Below, one piece after another: positions 24,087 through 33,569 of a stretch of DNA of 64,000 nt. The position numbers and the translations under genes were made by a program. The notes beneath the pieces are model-generated. The model was given only the letters and a program-made list of their open reading frames with translations. It was not told where the DNA came from and ran no database searches. Position 1 is the first letter of the stretch. Every line of letters starts with the position of its first letter. Origin of the DNA: Sphingomonadales bacterium (GTDB lineage Bacteria > Pseudomonadota > Alphaproteobacteria > Sphingomonadales > Sphingomonadaceae); the NCBI GenBank assembly GCA_016704425.1, contig JADJAC010000011.1, positions 806,001 to 870,000 of the forward strand, read 5' to 3'.

Positions 24087-25321
24087 GGAATATCCGTTTT
24101 ACCGCCGCTGTTGCGGCACTCGCACTCGCCCTCCCGCTTGCCGCCTGTGGTTCCGGTCCGGCTCCCACAGAACATGGCGAGGAGGGGGCCGAGGCCGAAA
24201 AAGGCCCCAACGGCGGTCGCCTCCTGAAGGATGGTGATTTTGCCGTTGAGGTCACAGTGTTCGAAACCGGGCAGGAACCGCAGTTCAGGGTCTATGCCAC
24301 GCGCGGCGGCGAACCGGTCGATCCGGCGTCCGTGCAACTGACCATGACCCTCAGGCGACTGGGGGGCGAGGTGAACACTTTTGCCTTCAAGCCCGAAGGC
24401 AAGTTCCTTGCCGGACAGGGCGTGGTCGAGGAGCCCCACAGCTTTGGCGTCGAGGTGGTCGCGGTCGAAAACGGCAAGCGCCATGTCTGGAAATACGCCA
24501 GTCCTGAAGGCCGCACGCATATCACGGCCGAGGCGGCCAAGGCGGGCGGCATCGAGATAATGACCGCAGGGCCGGCGACGATCGGCGAGACGCGCGAACT
24601 GTTCGGCACCGTCGCACTCGACCCATCGGCGCGGTCGGAAATCCGTGGTCAGTTTCCGGGCCGCGTCGTCAGCGTGACCAAGGCCGTGGGCGACTATGTC
24701 CAGCGGGGGCAATTGCTGGCGCGCATTGAGTCGAGCGAGAGCCTGCAAGTCTATCCGGTCTATGCGACCGTCAGCGGCGTGGTCGCCGAGCGTAACGGCA
24801 ACCCCGGTAACGTGACCGGTGATCGCGCGCTCTATGTCATCACCGACCCCGCCCAGACCTCGGTCGTCTTCAACATCTTCCCCAAGGATCTGGCGGTGAT
24901 CCAGCCCGGCATGCGGGTGGAAATCGAAGCCATGGACGGCACGCCCGTCGCGGCCAGCCAGTTGGGCGGCTACCTGCCCGAAGGCAATGCCGAGGCTGGA
25001 ACGGCGCTGGTCCGAACCTCTGTCCCCAATCGGGCGGGGCGACTCCGTGCAGGCATGGCCCTGCGCGGCAAGGTGGTGGTGAATGCCGTCACCGTGCCAC
25101 TGGCCGTACGGACCGAAGCCATCCAGCCGTTCCGCGACTTCAAGGTCGTCTTTGCCAATTTCGGCCAGGACTACGAAGTTCGCATGCTCGAGCTGGGGCG
25201 CTCATCGCCCGAGTGGACCGAAGTGCTGAGCGGCATCAAGCCGGGCACGCCTTATGCCGCCAAGGGCTCCTTCCTTATCCGCGCCGACATCGAGAAGTCG
25301 GGCGCGAGCCATGATCATTGA
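24083..25321 (+). CDS. czcB: CzcB-like membrane-fusion lipoprotein
   Basis: The start at 24083 overlaps the czcC stop. The N-terminus is a lipoprotein signal with lipobox LPLAACGS, so the protein is probably anchored to the inner membrane. The order of periplasmic adaptor domains is present: an N-terminal beta domain with EKGPNGGRLLKDGDFAVEV, a barrel-sandwich segment with GQFPGRVVSVTKAVGDYVQR and YPVYATVSGVVAERNGNPGN, and a C-terminal beta-barrel. The product is 412 residues. Confidence 0.9.
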   Translation: MRNIRFTAAVAALALALPLAACGSGPAPTEHGEEGAEAEKGPNGGRLLKDGDFAVEVTVFETGQEPQFRVYATRGGEPVDPASVQLTMTLRRLGGEVNTFAFKPEGKFLAGQGVVEEPHSFGVEVVAVENGKRHVWKYASPEGRTHITAEAAKAGGIEIMTAGPATIGETRELFGTVALDPSARSEIRGQFPGRVVSVTKAVGDYVQRGQLLARIESSESLQVYPVYATVSGVVAERNGNPGNVTGDRALYVITDPAQTSVVFNIFPKDLAVIQPGMRVEIEAMDGTPVAASQLGGYLPEGNAEAGTALVRTSVPNRAGRLRAGMALRGKVVVNAVTVPLAVRTEAIQPFRDFKVVFANFGQDYEVRMLELGRSSPEWTEVLSGIKPGTPYAAKGSFLIRADIEKSGASHDH

Positions 25322-25338
25322 GCGGGAGAGATAGCGCC

Positions 25339-28300
25339 ATGCTTCCCCGCATCATCGGTTTTTCCATCCGCCAGCGCTGGTTCGTCCTAGCGGTTGTCGC
25401 CCTTTTGTCTGCCATCGGCGTGTGGAGCGCGACCAAGCTGCCCATCGACGCCGTACCCGATATCACTAACGTCCAGGTCCAGATCAACACGGAGGCCGAA
25501 GGCTACTCCCCGCTCGAATCCGAGCAGCGCATCACATTTCCCATCGAGACGGCCATCGCCGGCGTTCCGGGTCTTTCCTACACGCGCTCGATCTCGCGCT
25601 ATGGGCTGAGCCAGGTCACGGTGGTGTTCGAGGACGGCACCGACACCTATTTCGCCCGCCAGCAGGTCAACGAGCGCCTGCAAGCGGTCAGGTCGCAACT
25701 GCCGGCCGGGATCGAGCCGGAAATGGGACCGATCGCCACCGGGCTCGGTGAAATCTTCATGTTCGCGATCGAACCAAAGCCCGGCGCCACCAAACCCGAT
25801 GGCAGTCCCTGGACGCCAACCGATCTCAGAACCCTGTCCGATTGGGTGGTGCGGCCGCAGATGCGGACAATTCCCGGCGTGGCCGAGGTGAACACCATCG
25901 GCGGCTACGAACGGCAATACCATGTCACGCCCAACCCGGCGCAGCTGGCCGCGCTCAATCTGTCTCTGAACGATCTTGTCGAGGCGCTGGAACGCAACAA
26001 CGCCAATCGCGGCGCGGGCTATGTTGAGCGCGGCGGCGAGCAGATCCTGATCCGCGTTCCCGGGCAGGCGGCCAACGAAGCGGACCTCTCGCAGATCCTC
26101 GTTGCGACGCGCGGCGGCGTGCCGATCCGCGTCGGCGACGTGGCCGAAATCGTGATCGGTTCCGAACTGCGCACCGGTGCCGCAACCGAAAATGCGAAGG
26201 AGATCGTACTCGGAACGATCTTCATGCGAACTGGCGAAAACCCGCGGATCGTTGCCCAGGCTGCTGCGGAGAAGCTCAAGCAGGCGACAGCATCGCTACC
26301 TGCGGGCGTGGTGGCGCACCCGCTCTATGACCGCACCGAACTGGTCGACCGCACGATCGCCACTGTCGAGAAGAACCTCGCCGAGGGTGCATTGCTCGTG
26401 ATTGTGGTCCTGTTCCTGCTGCTCGGCAATTTCCGGGCGGCGCTGATCACGGCTGCGGTGATCCCGATCGCCATGCTCATGACGCTGACCGGTATGCTGG
26501 CGACCCGAACCTCCGCGAACCTGATGAGCCTGGGAGCGCTGGATTTCGGCCTGATCGTCGACGGAGCGGTCATCATCGTCGAGAACTGCCTGCGACGATT
26601 GGGCGAAGCCCAGCATCGAATGGGCCGCTTGCTCGATCGCGACGAGCGGTTTGGTCTCGTGGCCAAGGCGAGCGCCGAAGTCATCCGCCCCTCGATCTTC
26701 GGCATCGTCATCATTACCGCGGTGTATCTGCCGATATTCGCGCTTGAAGGCATCGAGGGCAAAACCTTCCATCCCATGGCGATCACCGTCGTGCTGGCCC
26801 TGACGGCGGCGCTGATCCTCTCGCTGACGCTTGTGCCCGCTGCTGTTGCCCTCTTCGTCACCGGCAAGGTGGAGGAAAAGGAAAACCGCGTCATGCGCTG
26901 GATGAGCGAACGGTACGCGCCGCTCCTCGACAAGGCCTTGGCCCGCCCGAAGCTCGCTGTTGCCTCCGCCGTCCTGCTTGTCACCCTCAGCGCTGCGGGA
27001 GCAACACGGCTAGGGTCGGAGTTTATTCCAAACCTCGATGAAGGCGACATCGCGATGCACGCGCTGCGTATTCCGGGCACCAGTCTTGGCCAGGCAGTCC
27101 AGATGCAGGAGTCACTGGAGAAACGCATCCGGCAGTTCCCCGAGGTGGAGCGCGTCTTTGCGAAGATCGGTACGGCCGATGTCGCGACCGACCCGATGCC
27201 GCCATCGGTCGCGGACAATTTCATCATGCTCAAGGACAGGAGCGAATGGCCCGACCCGCGCAAGCCGCGTGACCAGCTTGTGGCCGAACTGAACAAGGCG
27301 GTGTCGGAGATTCCCGGCAACAACTACGAGTTCACGCAGCCGGTGCAGATGCGCATGAACGAGTTGATCGCGGGCGTGCGCGCCGATGTGGCTATCAAGC
27401 TGTTCGGCGACGACCTTGAGCAGCTGCTCAAGAGCGGTGACGCCATCAACGATGTGGCGGCGTCTATCCCCGGGGCTGAGGATGTGAAGCTAGAGCAGGT
27501 CACGGGTCTGCCGATGCTCTCGGTCACACCGCGCCGTGACATACTCGCACGCTATGGCATCAGCATGGCCGAGGTTCAGGATGCCGTGGCCACGGCAACT
27601 GGCGGCCGCAAGGCCGGCGAGGTGTTCGAAGGCGACCGGCGCTTTACCGTCGTCGTGCGCCTGCCCGAAGCGCTACGGACGGACTTACCGGCACTCGGCA
27701 ATCTGCCCGTTCGCCTTGCAGCCGGCGGGACGGTGCCGCTGTCACAACTGGCTGACATCTCACTCTCGGCTGGACCCAATCAGATCAGCCGTGAGAACGG
27801 CAAGCGCCGCGCCGTGATCACCGCCAACGTGCGCGGCCGGGATCTGGGATCTTTCATCACGGAGCTGCGTGAGAAGGTCGGCGCCGAAGTCGAACTGCCG
27901 ACCGGCTATTACGTTGAATATGGCGGCACGTTCGAACAGCTCCAGTCGGCCAAGACACGGCTGCAGGTGGTCGTGCCGCTTGTTCTGCTGCTGATCTTCG
28001 GGCTCCTTTTCACCCTGTTTGGATCGACGAAGGATGCGGCCATCGTCTTCTCGGGCGTGCCGCTCGCATTGACCGGCGGGGTGGCAGCCCTGGCATTGCG
28101 CGGCATCCCGATGTCAATCTCTGCCGGGATCGGGTTCATCGCCTTGTCGGGTGTTGCGGTGCTCAACGGTGTCGTCATGCTGTCCTTCATACGCGACCTG
28201 CGCGAACGCGGCCTGGGAGCACTAGAGGCGGTGCGCGAGGGCGCGCTGACACGCCTGCGCCCGGTGATGATGACGGCTCTCGTGGCATCGCTCGGCTTCG

Positions 28301-28488
28301 TACCAATGGCGCTGAACGTCGGTGCCGGTTCCGAAGTGCAGCGACCCCTCGCGACTGTCGTGATCGGTGGGATCATTTCCTCGACGATCCTCACATTGCT
28401 GGTGCTGCCGGCACTCTATCGGCTAATACATGGGCGCGAGGATGAAACGGAGATCAAAGTCGTCGAAGGCGTCACTCGAGGGGCATGA
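25339..28488 (+). CDS. czcA: CzcA-like RND heavy-metal efflux pump
   Basis: The 1049-residue RND transporter has 12 membrane helices and two large periplasmic loops. Its TM4 signature DFGLIVDGAVIIVEN marks the HME-RND type (proton relay Asp, Asp and Glu). The start is the ATG at 25339 (MLPRIIGFSIRQRWFVLA). A TTG at 25318 is in frame but would place an extra seven residues before the family's usual start. CzcB ends at 25321. Substrate is probably Co, Zn or Cd, based on operon partners. Confidence 0.92.
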   Translation: MLPRIIGFSIRQRWFVLAVVALLSAIGVWSATKLPIDAVPDITNVQVQINTEAEGYSPLESEQRITFPIETAIAGVPGLSYTRSISRYGLSQVTVVFEDGTDTYFARQQVNERLQAVRSQLPAGIEPEMGPIATGLGEIFMFAIEPKPGATKPDGSPWTPTDLRTLSDWVVRPQMRTIPGVAEVNTIGGYERQYHVTPNPAQLAALNLSLNDLVEALERNNANRGAGYVERGGEQILIRVPGQAANEADLSQILVATRGGVPIRVGDVAEIVIGSELRTGAATENAKEIVLGTIFMRTGENPRIVAQAAAEKLKQATASLPAGVVAHPLYDRTELVDRTIATVEKNLAEGALLVIVVLFLLLGNFRAALITAAVIPIAMLMTLTGMLATRTSANLMSLGALDFGLIVDGAVIIVENCLRRLGEAQHRMGRLLDRDERFGLVAKASAEVIRPSIFGIVIITAVYLPIFALEGIEGKTFHPMAITVVLALTAALILSLTLVPAAVALFVTGKVEEKENRVMRWMSERYAPLLDKALARPKLAVASAVLLVTLSAAGATRLGSEFIPNLDEGDIAMHALRIPGTSLGQAVQMQESLEKRIRQFPEVERVFAKIGTADVATDPMPPSVADNFIMLKDRSEWPDPRKPRDQLVAELNKAVSEIPGNNYEFTQPVQMRMNELIAGVRADVAIKLFGDDLEQLLKSGDAINDVAASIPGAEDVKLEQVTGLPMLSVTPRRDILARYGISMAEVQDAVATATGGRKAGEVFEGDRRFTVVVRLPEALRTDLPALGNLPVRLAAGGTVPLSQLADISLSAGPNQISRENGKRRAVITANVRGRDLGSFITELREKVGAEVELPTGYYVEYGGTFEQLQSAKTRLQVVVPLVLLLIFGLLFTLFGSTKDAAIVFSGVPLALTGGVAALALRGIPMSISAGIGFIALSGVAVLNGVVMLSFIRDLRERGLGALEAVREGALTRLRPVMMTALVASLGFVPMALNVGAGSEVQRPLATVVIGGIISSTILTLLVLPALYRLIHGREDETEIKVVEGVTRGA

Positions 28489-29472
28489 AAGTACTCGCTG
28501 ATCATTCCGCCAATGATATGAGGGGGGCATCGTGATCCCGGAGCAGCTGATCATAATGCGGTGTCCAGCCACCCTGCAGTGCTCGCGAAAGTGGCGAGCA
28601 GAGTGACGCAACAGCGCCCCCCGGCAGCCCCATGCAGAAGCCTTCAGGTTCGGCGCGCTACGTAATATTCAGCCTGCCCGAGACGTCGCAAGAATTTGGC
28701 TCGACCGCTGGGGTATCGGACGCGCCTTGGTGAGATTGTAATCCATAAATTATGTTGCAGAGAAGGTTCGATCCCAGTCGACTTCCCACCGCCAGTTAGT
28801 CCCTCAAATCAGAGAGTGCCCCGAGGTCCGGCGTAGAAGCCGCGCGGTTCCGCGCAGTTCTGGAGCGTGGACGGTAGCTGGAGAACGACCTCGCCTCCGT
28901 AATTGGCCTATTCCAGGGCCGCTTTCTCTGCCAGCCAGGCGTGAGGTACCCTTCACGGTTTGGCCGGCATTTGGACATCAACCAGATCCCATTTCACCAT
29001 TAATTCCCATTTCAGCAACTTTTGATTGTCCGCGCGATCGATCACAAATAATGCAAAGAATCACCGATAAAGTATTAAATTTCGGCGAAATATCTCCGTC
29101 GCTATGCTCTCGAACAGTCGGTGCTCATCAAAAGAAATGGGAATTCCCCTGCGCAGCAAATGGGATTTACGCCTCCCGGAATTGGGAGCTCGGCCCGTTC
29201 AAAATGACAGCTCCGACTCTGCAAATGGCGGAGCGCGCGGCGGCTCTTCAGCGCCGTGGAATCTGTCGAAATAAAAAGCTTGCGCTGCACCCTCGGTGTA
29301 TGATGTTAAAGATGAAGGTGCTCGAGAGGGCATCACTGATCTTCCAAGGAAGGCGTTGTGATCAGGTCATGTTTTCCGCCCGGGGGCGGAGGCAGGATCA
29401 GAACGACGTCGCGTCCCTGATCCCGACCTTCAACTCCAGGCATGTGTGGGCTTGAAGTGAAGGAGAAGTACA
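28489..29472. other. 984-base gap with AT-rich core, no convincing gene
   Basis: No convincing protein is seen. Short frames on both strands have no family look, and the longest (29051-29455, +) has an odd composition. There is a 7-bp hairpin (TGCTCGC...GCGAGCA, about 28577-28597). An AT-rich stretch at about 28990-29090 stands out from its GC-rich surroundings. The stretch may be an integration scar or a promoter for the methylase module. Confidence 0.5.
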
Positions 29473-30861
29473 ATGGGTTGGAAGATCAAGGCAGCAGACG
29501 GAACGATCAAGCGGTCGCTCATCAAGAAGACTTCAGGGCGCAGGCGCAAGAATGCGACCAGAACGCGCATCGAGGCACGCGTGTCTCAGAGGCGCAACGA
29601 CCTGGTGCCAGAACAGGCCATCAAGCTCATGCCGACCGCGGTGCTTCAGCCCGCGCCCAGGCGCGTGCGCAAGAAGAGCTTGTTGCAGACCGAGCGCCTG
29701 ATCGCCTCGATACTGGAATATGGGTTTGTCGGTGCGATCCTGGTTCAGGGTCAACATGTCGTCGATGGCCATGTGCGACTTGCAGCGATGATAGGCCTTG
29801 GAGAGGAACTCATCCCGACCATAGACGTATCACATCTTGATGGGGCGCAGGTCGAGGCTCTTCAGATCAGCATGAACAGGATTGCTGAAACCGGCGAATG
29901 GGACATGCCCGTTCTCCAGGAGGTTCTCATTGACCTCGACAAGGCAGGCTTCGACCTCACAGTCACGGGGTTTTCGAAACAGGAGGCGGATATCATCCTC
30001 ATGGATGATGAAGGCGACGAGCCCGAAATACTTCCTGATATGGCAGACATAGAACCAATCACCCAGTTCGGTGACATGTGGCTGCTTGGCGATCACCGCC
30101 TGGTGTGTGCCAATTCACTGGACCCGGTGAGCTACAAGGGCTTGCTCGAAGGCGGCCTGGCGACGGCTGCGTTCACCGACATGCCCTACAATGTGAAGAT
30201 TGAAGGCAACGTGAGTGGTCTGGGCAAGGTCAAGCATGGCGAGTTCCAGATGGCCTCCGGGGAAATGAGCCCTGCCGAGTTCGATGCGTTCATGGCGACG
30301 GCGCTTGGACATATTGCCGACCATGTGATCCCGGGTGGGGTCATATTCTCGTGCATGGATTGGCGGCACGACACTGACATGGTGATTGCTGCGCGATCTG
30401 TGGGTCTCAATCTGCTCAACAAGTGCATATGGGATAAGGGGTCGGGAGGCATGGGTGGCTTCTATCGGTCGCGCTATGAAGTGGTCGCGGTGTTCTCGTC
30501 GAAAACATCGCCGGTCATCAACAATATTGCGCTTGGTCGACATGGTAAAGACCGCAGTAATTGTTGGTCGTACCCAGGGGCCAACGTACGTGGCAGTTCG
30601 GCTGCCAAGGCGCTCAAGGACCATCCGACCCCGAAGAATGTCGAGATGGTTGCAGATGCGATCCTCGACGTCACGCATCGCGGTGACATTGTCCTCGATC
30701 CCTTCATGGGTTCAGGGACCACAATCATGGCAGCGGAAAAGACGGGCAGGCGTGCCTTTGGCATCGAACTCGAACCGCGCTTTGTGGACCTTGCTGTCCG
30801 CCGTTGGGAGATGGCCACGGGCAAGCGGGCGGTGCGGATCCCGGCATCCGAGATCGAGTGA
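29473..30861 (+). CDS. ParB-domain DNA methyltransferase
   Basis: The 462-residue protein has an N-terminal ParB/Srx-like domain (about residues 50-150: SLLQTERLIASILEYGFVGA, GQHVVDGHVRLAAMIGLGE, VEALQISMNRIAETGEWD) fused to an N6/N4-type DNA methylase. The AdoMet site is DPFMGSGTTIMAAEKTGR at about 408-425. The catalytic motif reads FTDMPYNV, where most relatives have DPPY, so the second position is Met. Real start may be an internal ATG at MPTAVLQ (29630), because the first 52 residues are basic and unusual. Such fusions are common in alphaproteobacterial mobile islands. Confidence 0.85.
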   Translation: MGWKIKAADGTIKRSLIKKTSGRRRKNATRTRIEARVSQRRNDLVPEQAIKLMPTAVLQPAPRRVRKKSLLQTERLIASILEYGFVGAILVQGQHVVDGHVRLAAMIGLGEELIPTIDVSHLDGAQVEALQISMNRIAETGEWDMPVLQEVLIDLDKAGFDLTVTGFSKQEADIILMDDEGDEPEILPDMADIEPITQFGDMWLLGDHRLVCANSLDPVSYKGLLEGGLATAAFTDMPYNVKIEGNVSGLGKVKHGEFQMASGEMSPAEFDAFMATALGHIADHVIPGGVIFSCMDWRHDTDMVIAARSVGLNLLNKCIWDKGSGGMGGFYRSRYEVVAVFSSKTSPVINNIALGRHGKDRSNCWSYPGANVRGSSAAKALKDHPTPKNVEMVADAILDVTHRGDIVLDPFMGSGTTIMAAEKTGRRAFGIELEPRFVDLAVRRWEMATGKRAVRIPASEIE

Positions 30862-30914
30862 GCCGGATGATTGCCTGTGGAAACGGCATGTAAACGTGGC
30901 TGGGGGATTGCGCC

Positions 30915-31808
30915 ATGAATAGAGATGATCTGGATGATAATGGGGACGATCGGTCTTCAAGCGGGGAGCGGCAGTCGTTGGACGGCATTGAGGCCGTACC
31001 CGAAGACGTTGCGGATGATGCGGAGTGCGAAGTTTACGACGGTCGCCAACCCCCTGATGAGCGTCCCTCACATGCGGATCGAAGTTTCCCGCGCCGAGAT
31101 GCGATACTCGATAGCGACGACTATCGCATGCCGGGCGGGTTCGATGACGGCTTGGGCGTGGACATTGAAAAGGCCGGCGAACGGCCTTGGCGCATGGAGA
31201 ACGAAAGTACTGAAGATGGGCATGAACCCCCAAACAGCGAAGAGCAGGTCGGCTATAAGCGCCCGCCGCGTTCTGGACGGATAAAGAAGGGCGAGGTCCG
31301 CAATCCATATGGAAGGCGCGGCAAGCGCGGACGAGGGCCAGACTTGAGTGAAAGCGGGGCACTTCCGCTTCTGCTCGCCGATCGGCTCGGCCAGAAAGTC
31401 AGGGTCAAATCCGGAGGCAAGGAGAAATCTGTTTCAATCATGGAGGCTATTGCGGACAAACTGATGCGTGATGCATTGGCAGGCAGTCCCAAGGATCGGG
31501 TCGCCGTGTTGAAGCTTCTGGATAGAAACCATATTCTGGACGCCCTTTTGGCGCACCAACAGTTCGTCTCAGATTTTGAGGAAAGGGAGGGCACAGGTTG
31601 GGGTTGGTCGGATGAGTTGGAGCGCAGATTCAGGGCCATCGAGGCGGAATTTGTCCAGGATGCAGACCAAGAGGATTTAGGCGCCTGGCTGGAGCGAAAG
31701 AACCCCGCACTGCTCGCTGAATTTCGCGCCGAGGTTGAAAAGAAGAACAGCAGACGGCCCCTGACTCCTCGTGCTCGCGATGGGTGGGGTGGCTATACGG
31801 AGCAGTGA
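30915..31808 (+). CDS. DUF5681 domain protein
   Basis: The 297-residue acidic protein carries the DUF5681 signature at about 113-145 (YKRPPRSGRIKKGEVRNPYG, RRGKRGRGPD), a basic DNA-binding-like stretch near residue 115-140. The N-terminal third is rich in Asp and Glu. It directly follows the ParB-methylase, the usual partner for this family. The function is unknown. Confidence 0.75.
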   Translation: MNRDDLDDNGDDRSSSGERQSLDGIEAVPEDVADDAECEVYDGRQPPDERPSHADRSFPRRDAILDSDDYRMPGGFDDGLGVDIEKAGERPWRMENESTEDGHEPPNSEEQVGYKRPPRSGRIKKGEVRNPYGRRGKRGRGPDLSESGALPLLLADRLGQKVRVKSGGKEKSVSIMEAIADKLMRDALAGSPKDRVAVLKLLDRNHILDALLAHQQFVSDFEEREGTGWGWSDELERRFRAIEAEFVQDADQEDLGAWLERKNPALLAEFRAEVEKKNSRRPLTPRARDGWGGYTEQ

Positions 31809-31837
31809 CAAGCGACGATCAATTCGGGGCAGGATGA

Positions 31838-32197
31838 ATGGCCGAAGAAATTGGAAAGGCATGCGCCTTGAAGCCGCTGCCGACGTTGCATGTACCCAGG
31901 CATTGGCAAGCGCCGTTCCGGTCATTCGCGAAAATGCTGGTTATCGACTTCAGAGCCAAAATGCGGCTTGGTGCGCCAATGGACGATGACCATAGCCAGT
32001 TGATATCGAAACTATTTGCCTTGCTGACTTCGAAGTTTGAAGACGGCGCGTCCCGAGCCTTCAGCGGTCAAGGGCAGGGGCATGATCCGTTGACGATCAG
32101 CAGACTTGCGAACCACATTCACTCCGCTGGCGAAGAAATCGCGATCATTGCTGAAGCGGTCAGCGCATTGACCGATCGCCGCAATCCTCAGGCCTGA
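31838..32197 (+). CDS. small hypothetical protein of the methylase module
   Basis: The 119-residue frame begins MAEEIGKAC. The N-terminal 47 residues look less protein-like than the end. An internal ATG at 31979 (MDDDHSQLISKLFALLTSKF) gives a compact helical protein and may be the real start. The end resembles small helical proteins seen after DUF5681 genes. No family is recognised. Confidence 0.5.
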   Translation: MAEEIGKACALKPLPTLHVPRHWQAPFRSFAKMLVIDFRAKMRLGAPMDDDHSQLISKLFALLTSKFEDGASRAFSGQGQGHDPLTISRLANHIHSAGEEIAIIAEAVSALTDRRNPQA

Positions 32198-32236
32198 GCC
32201 GGCCGGATGTGCGACGCATTTGATAATTCTTGAGCC

Positions 32237-32686
32237 ATGGCCGCAGGTTTCAACCCCATGGTAACGTCCGCATTGTTCGACAATCCGGAAAGTCTCTTTT
32301 CAGTCGCGCCGACGGGAATAGCGGGCGTTCTCATTGGAGAACTGGCGTGTCATCTTCCCGCCCTAGGTGCGGTCATTCATGGCGGCGAAGCTCCATGCTT
32401 GCAGTGGACGCTCACTCCCGTCATCGACGAGAAGATTGTCATCCGACTAAGGGCCATGCAGGAACGCTATCCGACGCTTGCTCTCCTCAGCAGGCGACCA
32501 GGACGGGCCTCAACCCTGCCGACGAATCGTACTCCATGGCCTCGTCGATCTGTTCAAAGCGGAATTCCGCGCCGATTCGCGTCGCGAGAAGCGGATCGTC
32601 GATTAGCGTTTCGATATCCCGGCTGGCAGCAGCGAGCTTCTCAGGATGCAACAATGTCGCCGTCTCGAGGACAGAGAAGCGCTTGA
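32237..32686 (+). CDS. hypothetical protein fragment truncated at a genomic junction
   Basis: The first 83 or so residues (MAAGFNPMVTSALFDNPESL...IVIRLRAMQERYPTLALLS) look like a real protein. After about 32487 the frame is only the antisense of the next (-) gene, which ends at 32487. The gene is probably cut off here by a recombination junction. Confidence 0.45.
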   Translation: MAAGFNPMVTSALFDNPESLFSVAPTGIAGVLIGELACHLPALGAVIHGGEAPCLQWTLTPVIDEKIVIRLRAMQERYPTLALLSRRPGRASTLPTNRTPWPRRSVQSGIPRRFASREADRRLAFRYPGWQQRASQDATMSPSRGQRSA

Positions 32687-33485
32687 TGGTGAGGTTTGAC
32701 GCCACGATGTGCATGGTTGAAAATACCGCGGGCGTCGATGCGCCCATGATGCCAGCGACATAGACAGTCGCTCCTTCCGGCAATGCCGGCACAATGCGGC
32801 CAAACAATTCTCCGCCTACGCCGTCGAACACGGCAGTCGCGCCCAGGAGAGTTGCTAGGTCTCGCAATCGCGCCTCGAAGTCTTCTTCTGTTGTCAACAA
32901 GACATGTTCGATGCCAAGGCTAACAAGCCTTTCACGCGCGGCTGCCGAGCGGACAAGGAAGATGGCTGGAATGCCCCGCCGGCGCGTGAACGATGCGGCA
33001 ATCAAACCGGTCGCGGAGGAGCCCGCTGTGACGATGACGCCGCGATGGCCTTCGCTTTTTGCCTGGGCAAGGAAGGCATATATCGTCAGTATGTTTGCGA
33101 GCGAGCCATTATAGTCTCGCACCCGCAGGTTATCAGGCAAAATGAGGCAGGTCTCAAATGGAACGTGGGCGGTCTCACACCATAGACCCGTCGCCTCGAC
33201 GCTAGGCTTGAGCGCTTTGTATATGGCCACCTTCCGGTCGAGATATCTTGCGGGAACACCGGCTCCGATCGCAACAATGGTGCCGCCTCCGTTTGAACCA
33301 TAAATGTCGTGTCGCGCGGTAGCCCAAGTGCCGTTAGGAAGAGGGTGGCGAAGGAAGAACTTGTCCCCATGCATGATGCTTGCCGAGTCCATGTTCACAA
33401 TTACATGGCCCGGGGCGGGTTCCCTCGGCGTCGGCACCTCACGCACCTCCAGCGACCGATGCTCGGTATAACAGATTGCTTTCAT
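32487..33485 (-). CDS. medium-chain dehydrogenase/quinone-reductase-like protein
   Basis: The 332-residue MDR protein has an N-terminal GroES-like domain and a Rossmann domain (GHRGVIVTAGSSATGLIAAS). No zinc-ligand pattern is seen, so it belongs to the zinc-free quinone reductase or enoyl-reductase branch. It probably uses NADPH, and the substrate is unknown. The C-terminus ends at the junction with the methylase module. It shares strand with the redoxin and hydrolase genes behind it. Confidence 0.75.
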   Translation of the reverse strand: MKAICYTEHRSLEVREVPTPREPAPGHVIVNMDSASIMHGDKFFLRHPLPNGTWATARHDIYGSNGGGTIVAIGAGVPARYLDRKVAIYKALKPSVEATGLWCETAHVPFETCLILPDNLRVRDYNGSLANILTIYAFLAQAKSEGHRGVIVTAGSSATGLIAASFTRRRGIPAIFLVRSAAARERLVSLGIEHVLLTTEEDFEARLRDLATLLGATAVFDGVGGELFGRIVPALPEGATVYVAGIMGASTPAVFSTMHIVASNLTIKRFSVLETATLLHPEKLAAASRDIETLIDDPLLATRIGAEFRFEQIDEAMEYDSSAGLRPVLVAC

Positions 33486-33569
33486 GACATCTCCCTGAAA
33501 TCGGGGGTGTTAACTACTGCCGTAAAAATTCAACGTAAGCGCGCCTCCCCTAATCGTTGGGCAATTTCG

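Noticed and set aside
29051..29455. Possible protein upstream of the methylase
   Set aside because: No family, no convincing ribosome binding site, begins in the AT-rich non-coding stretch.
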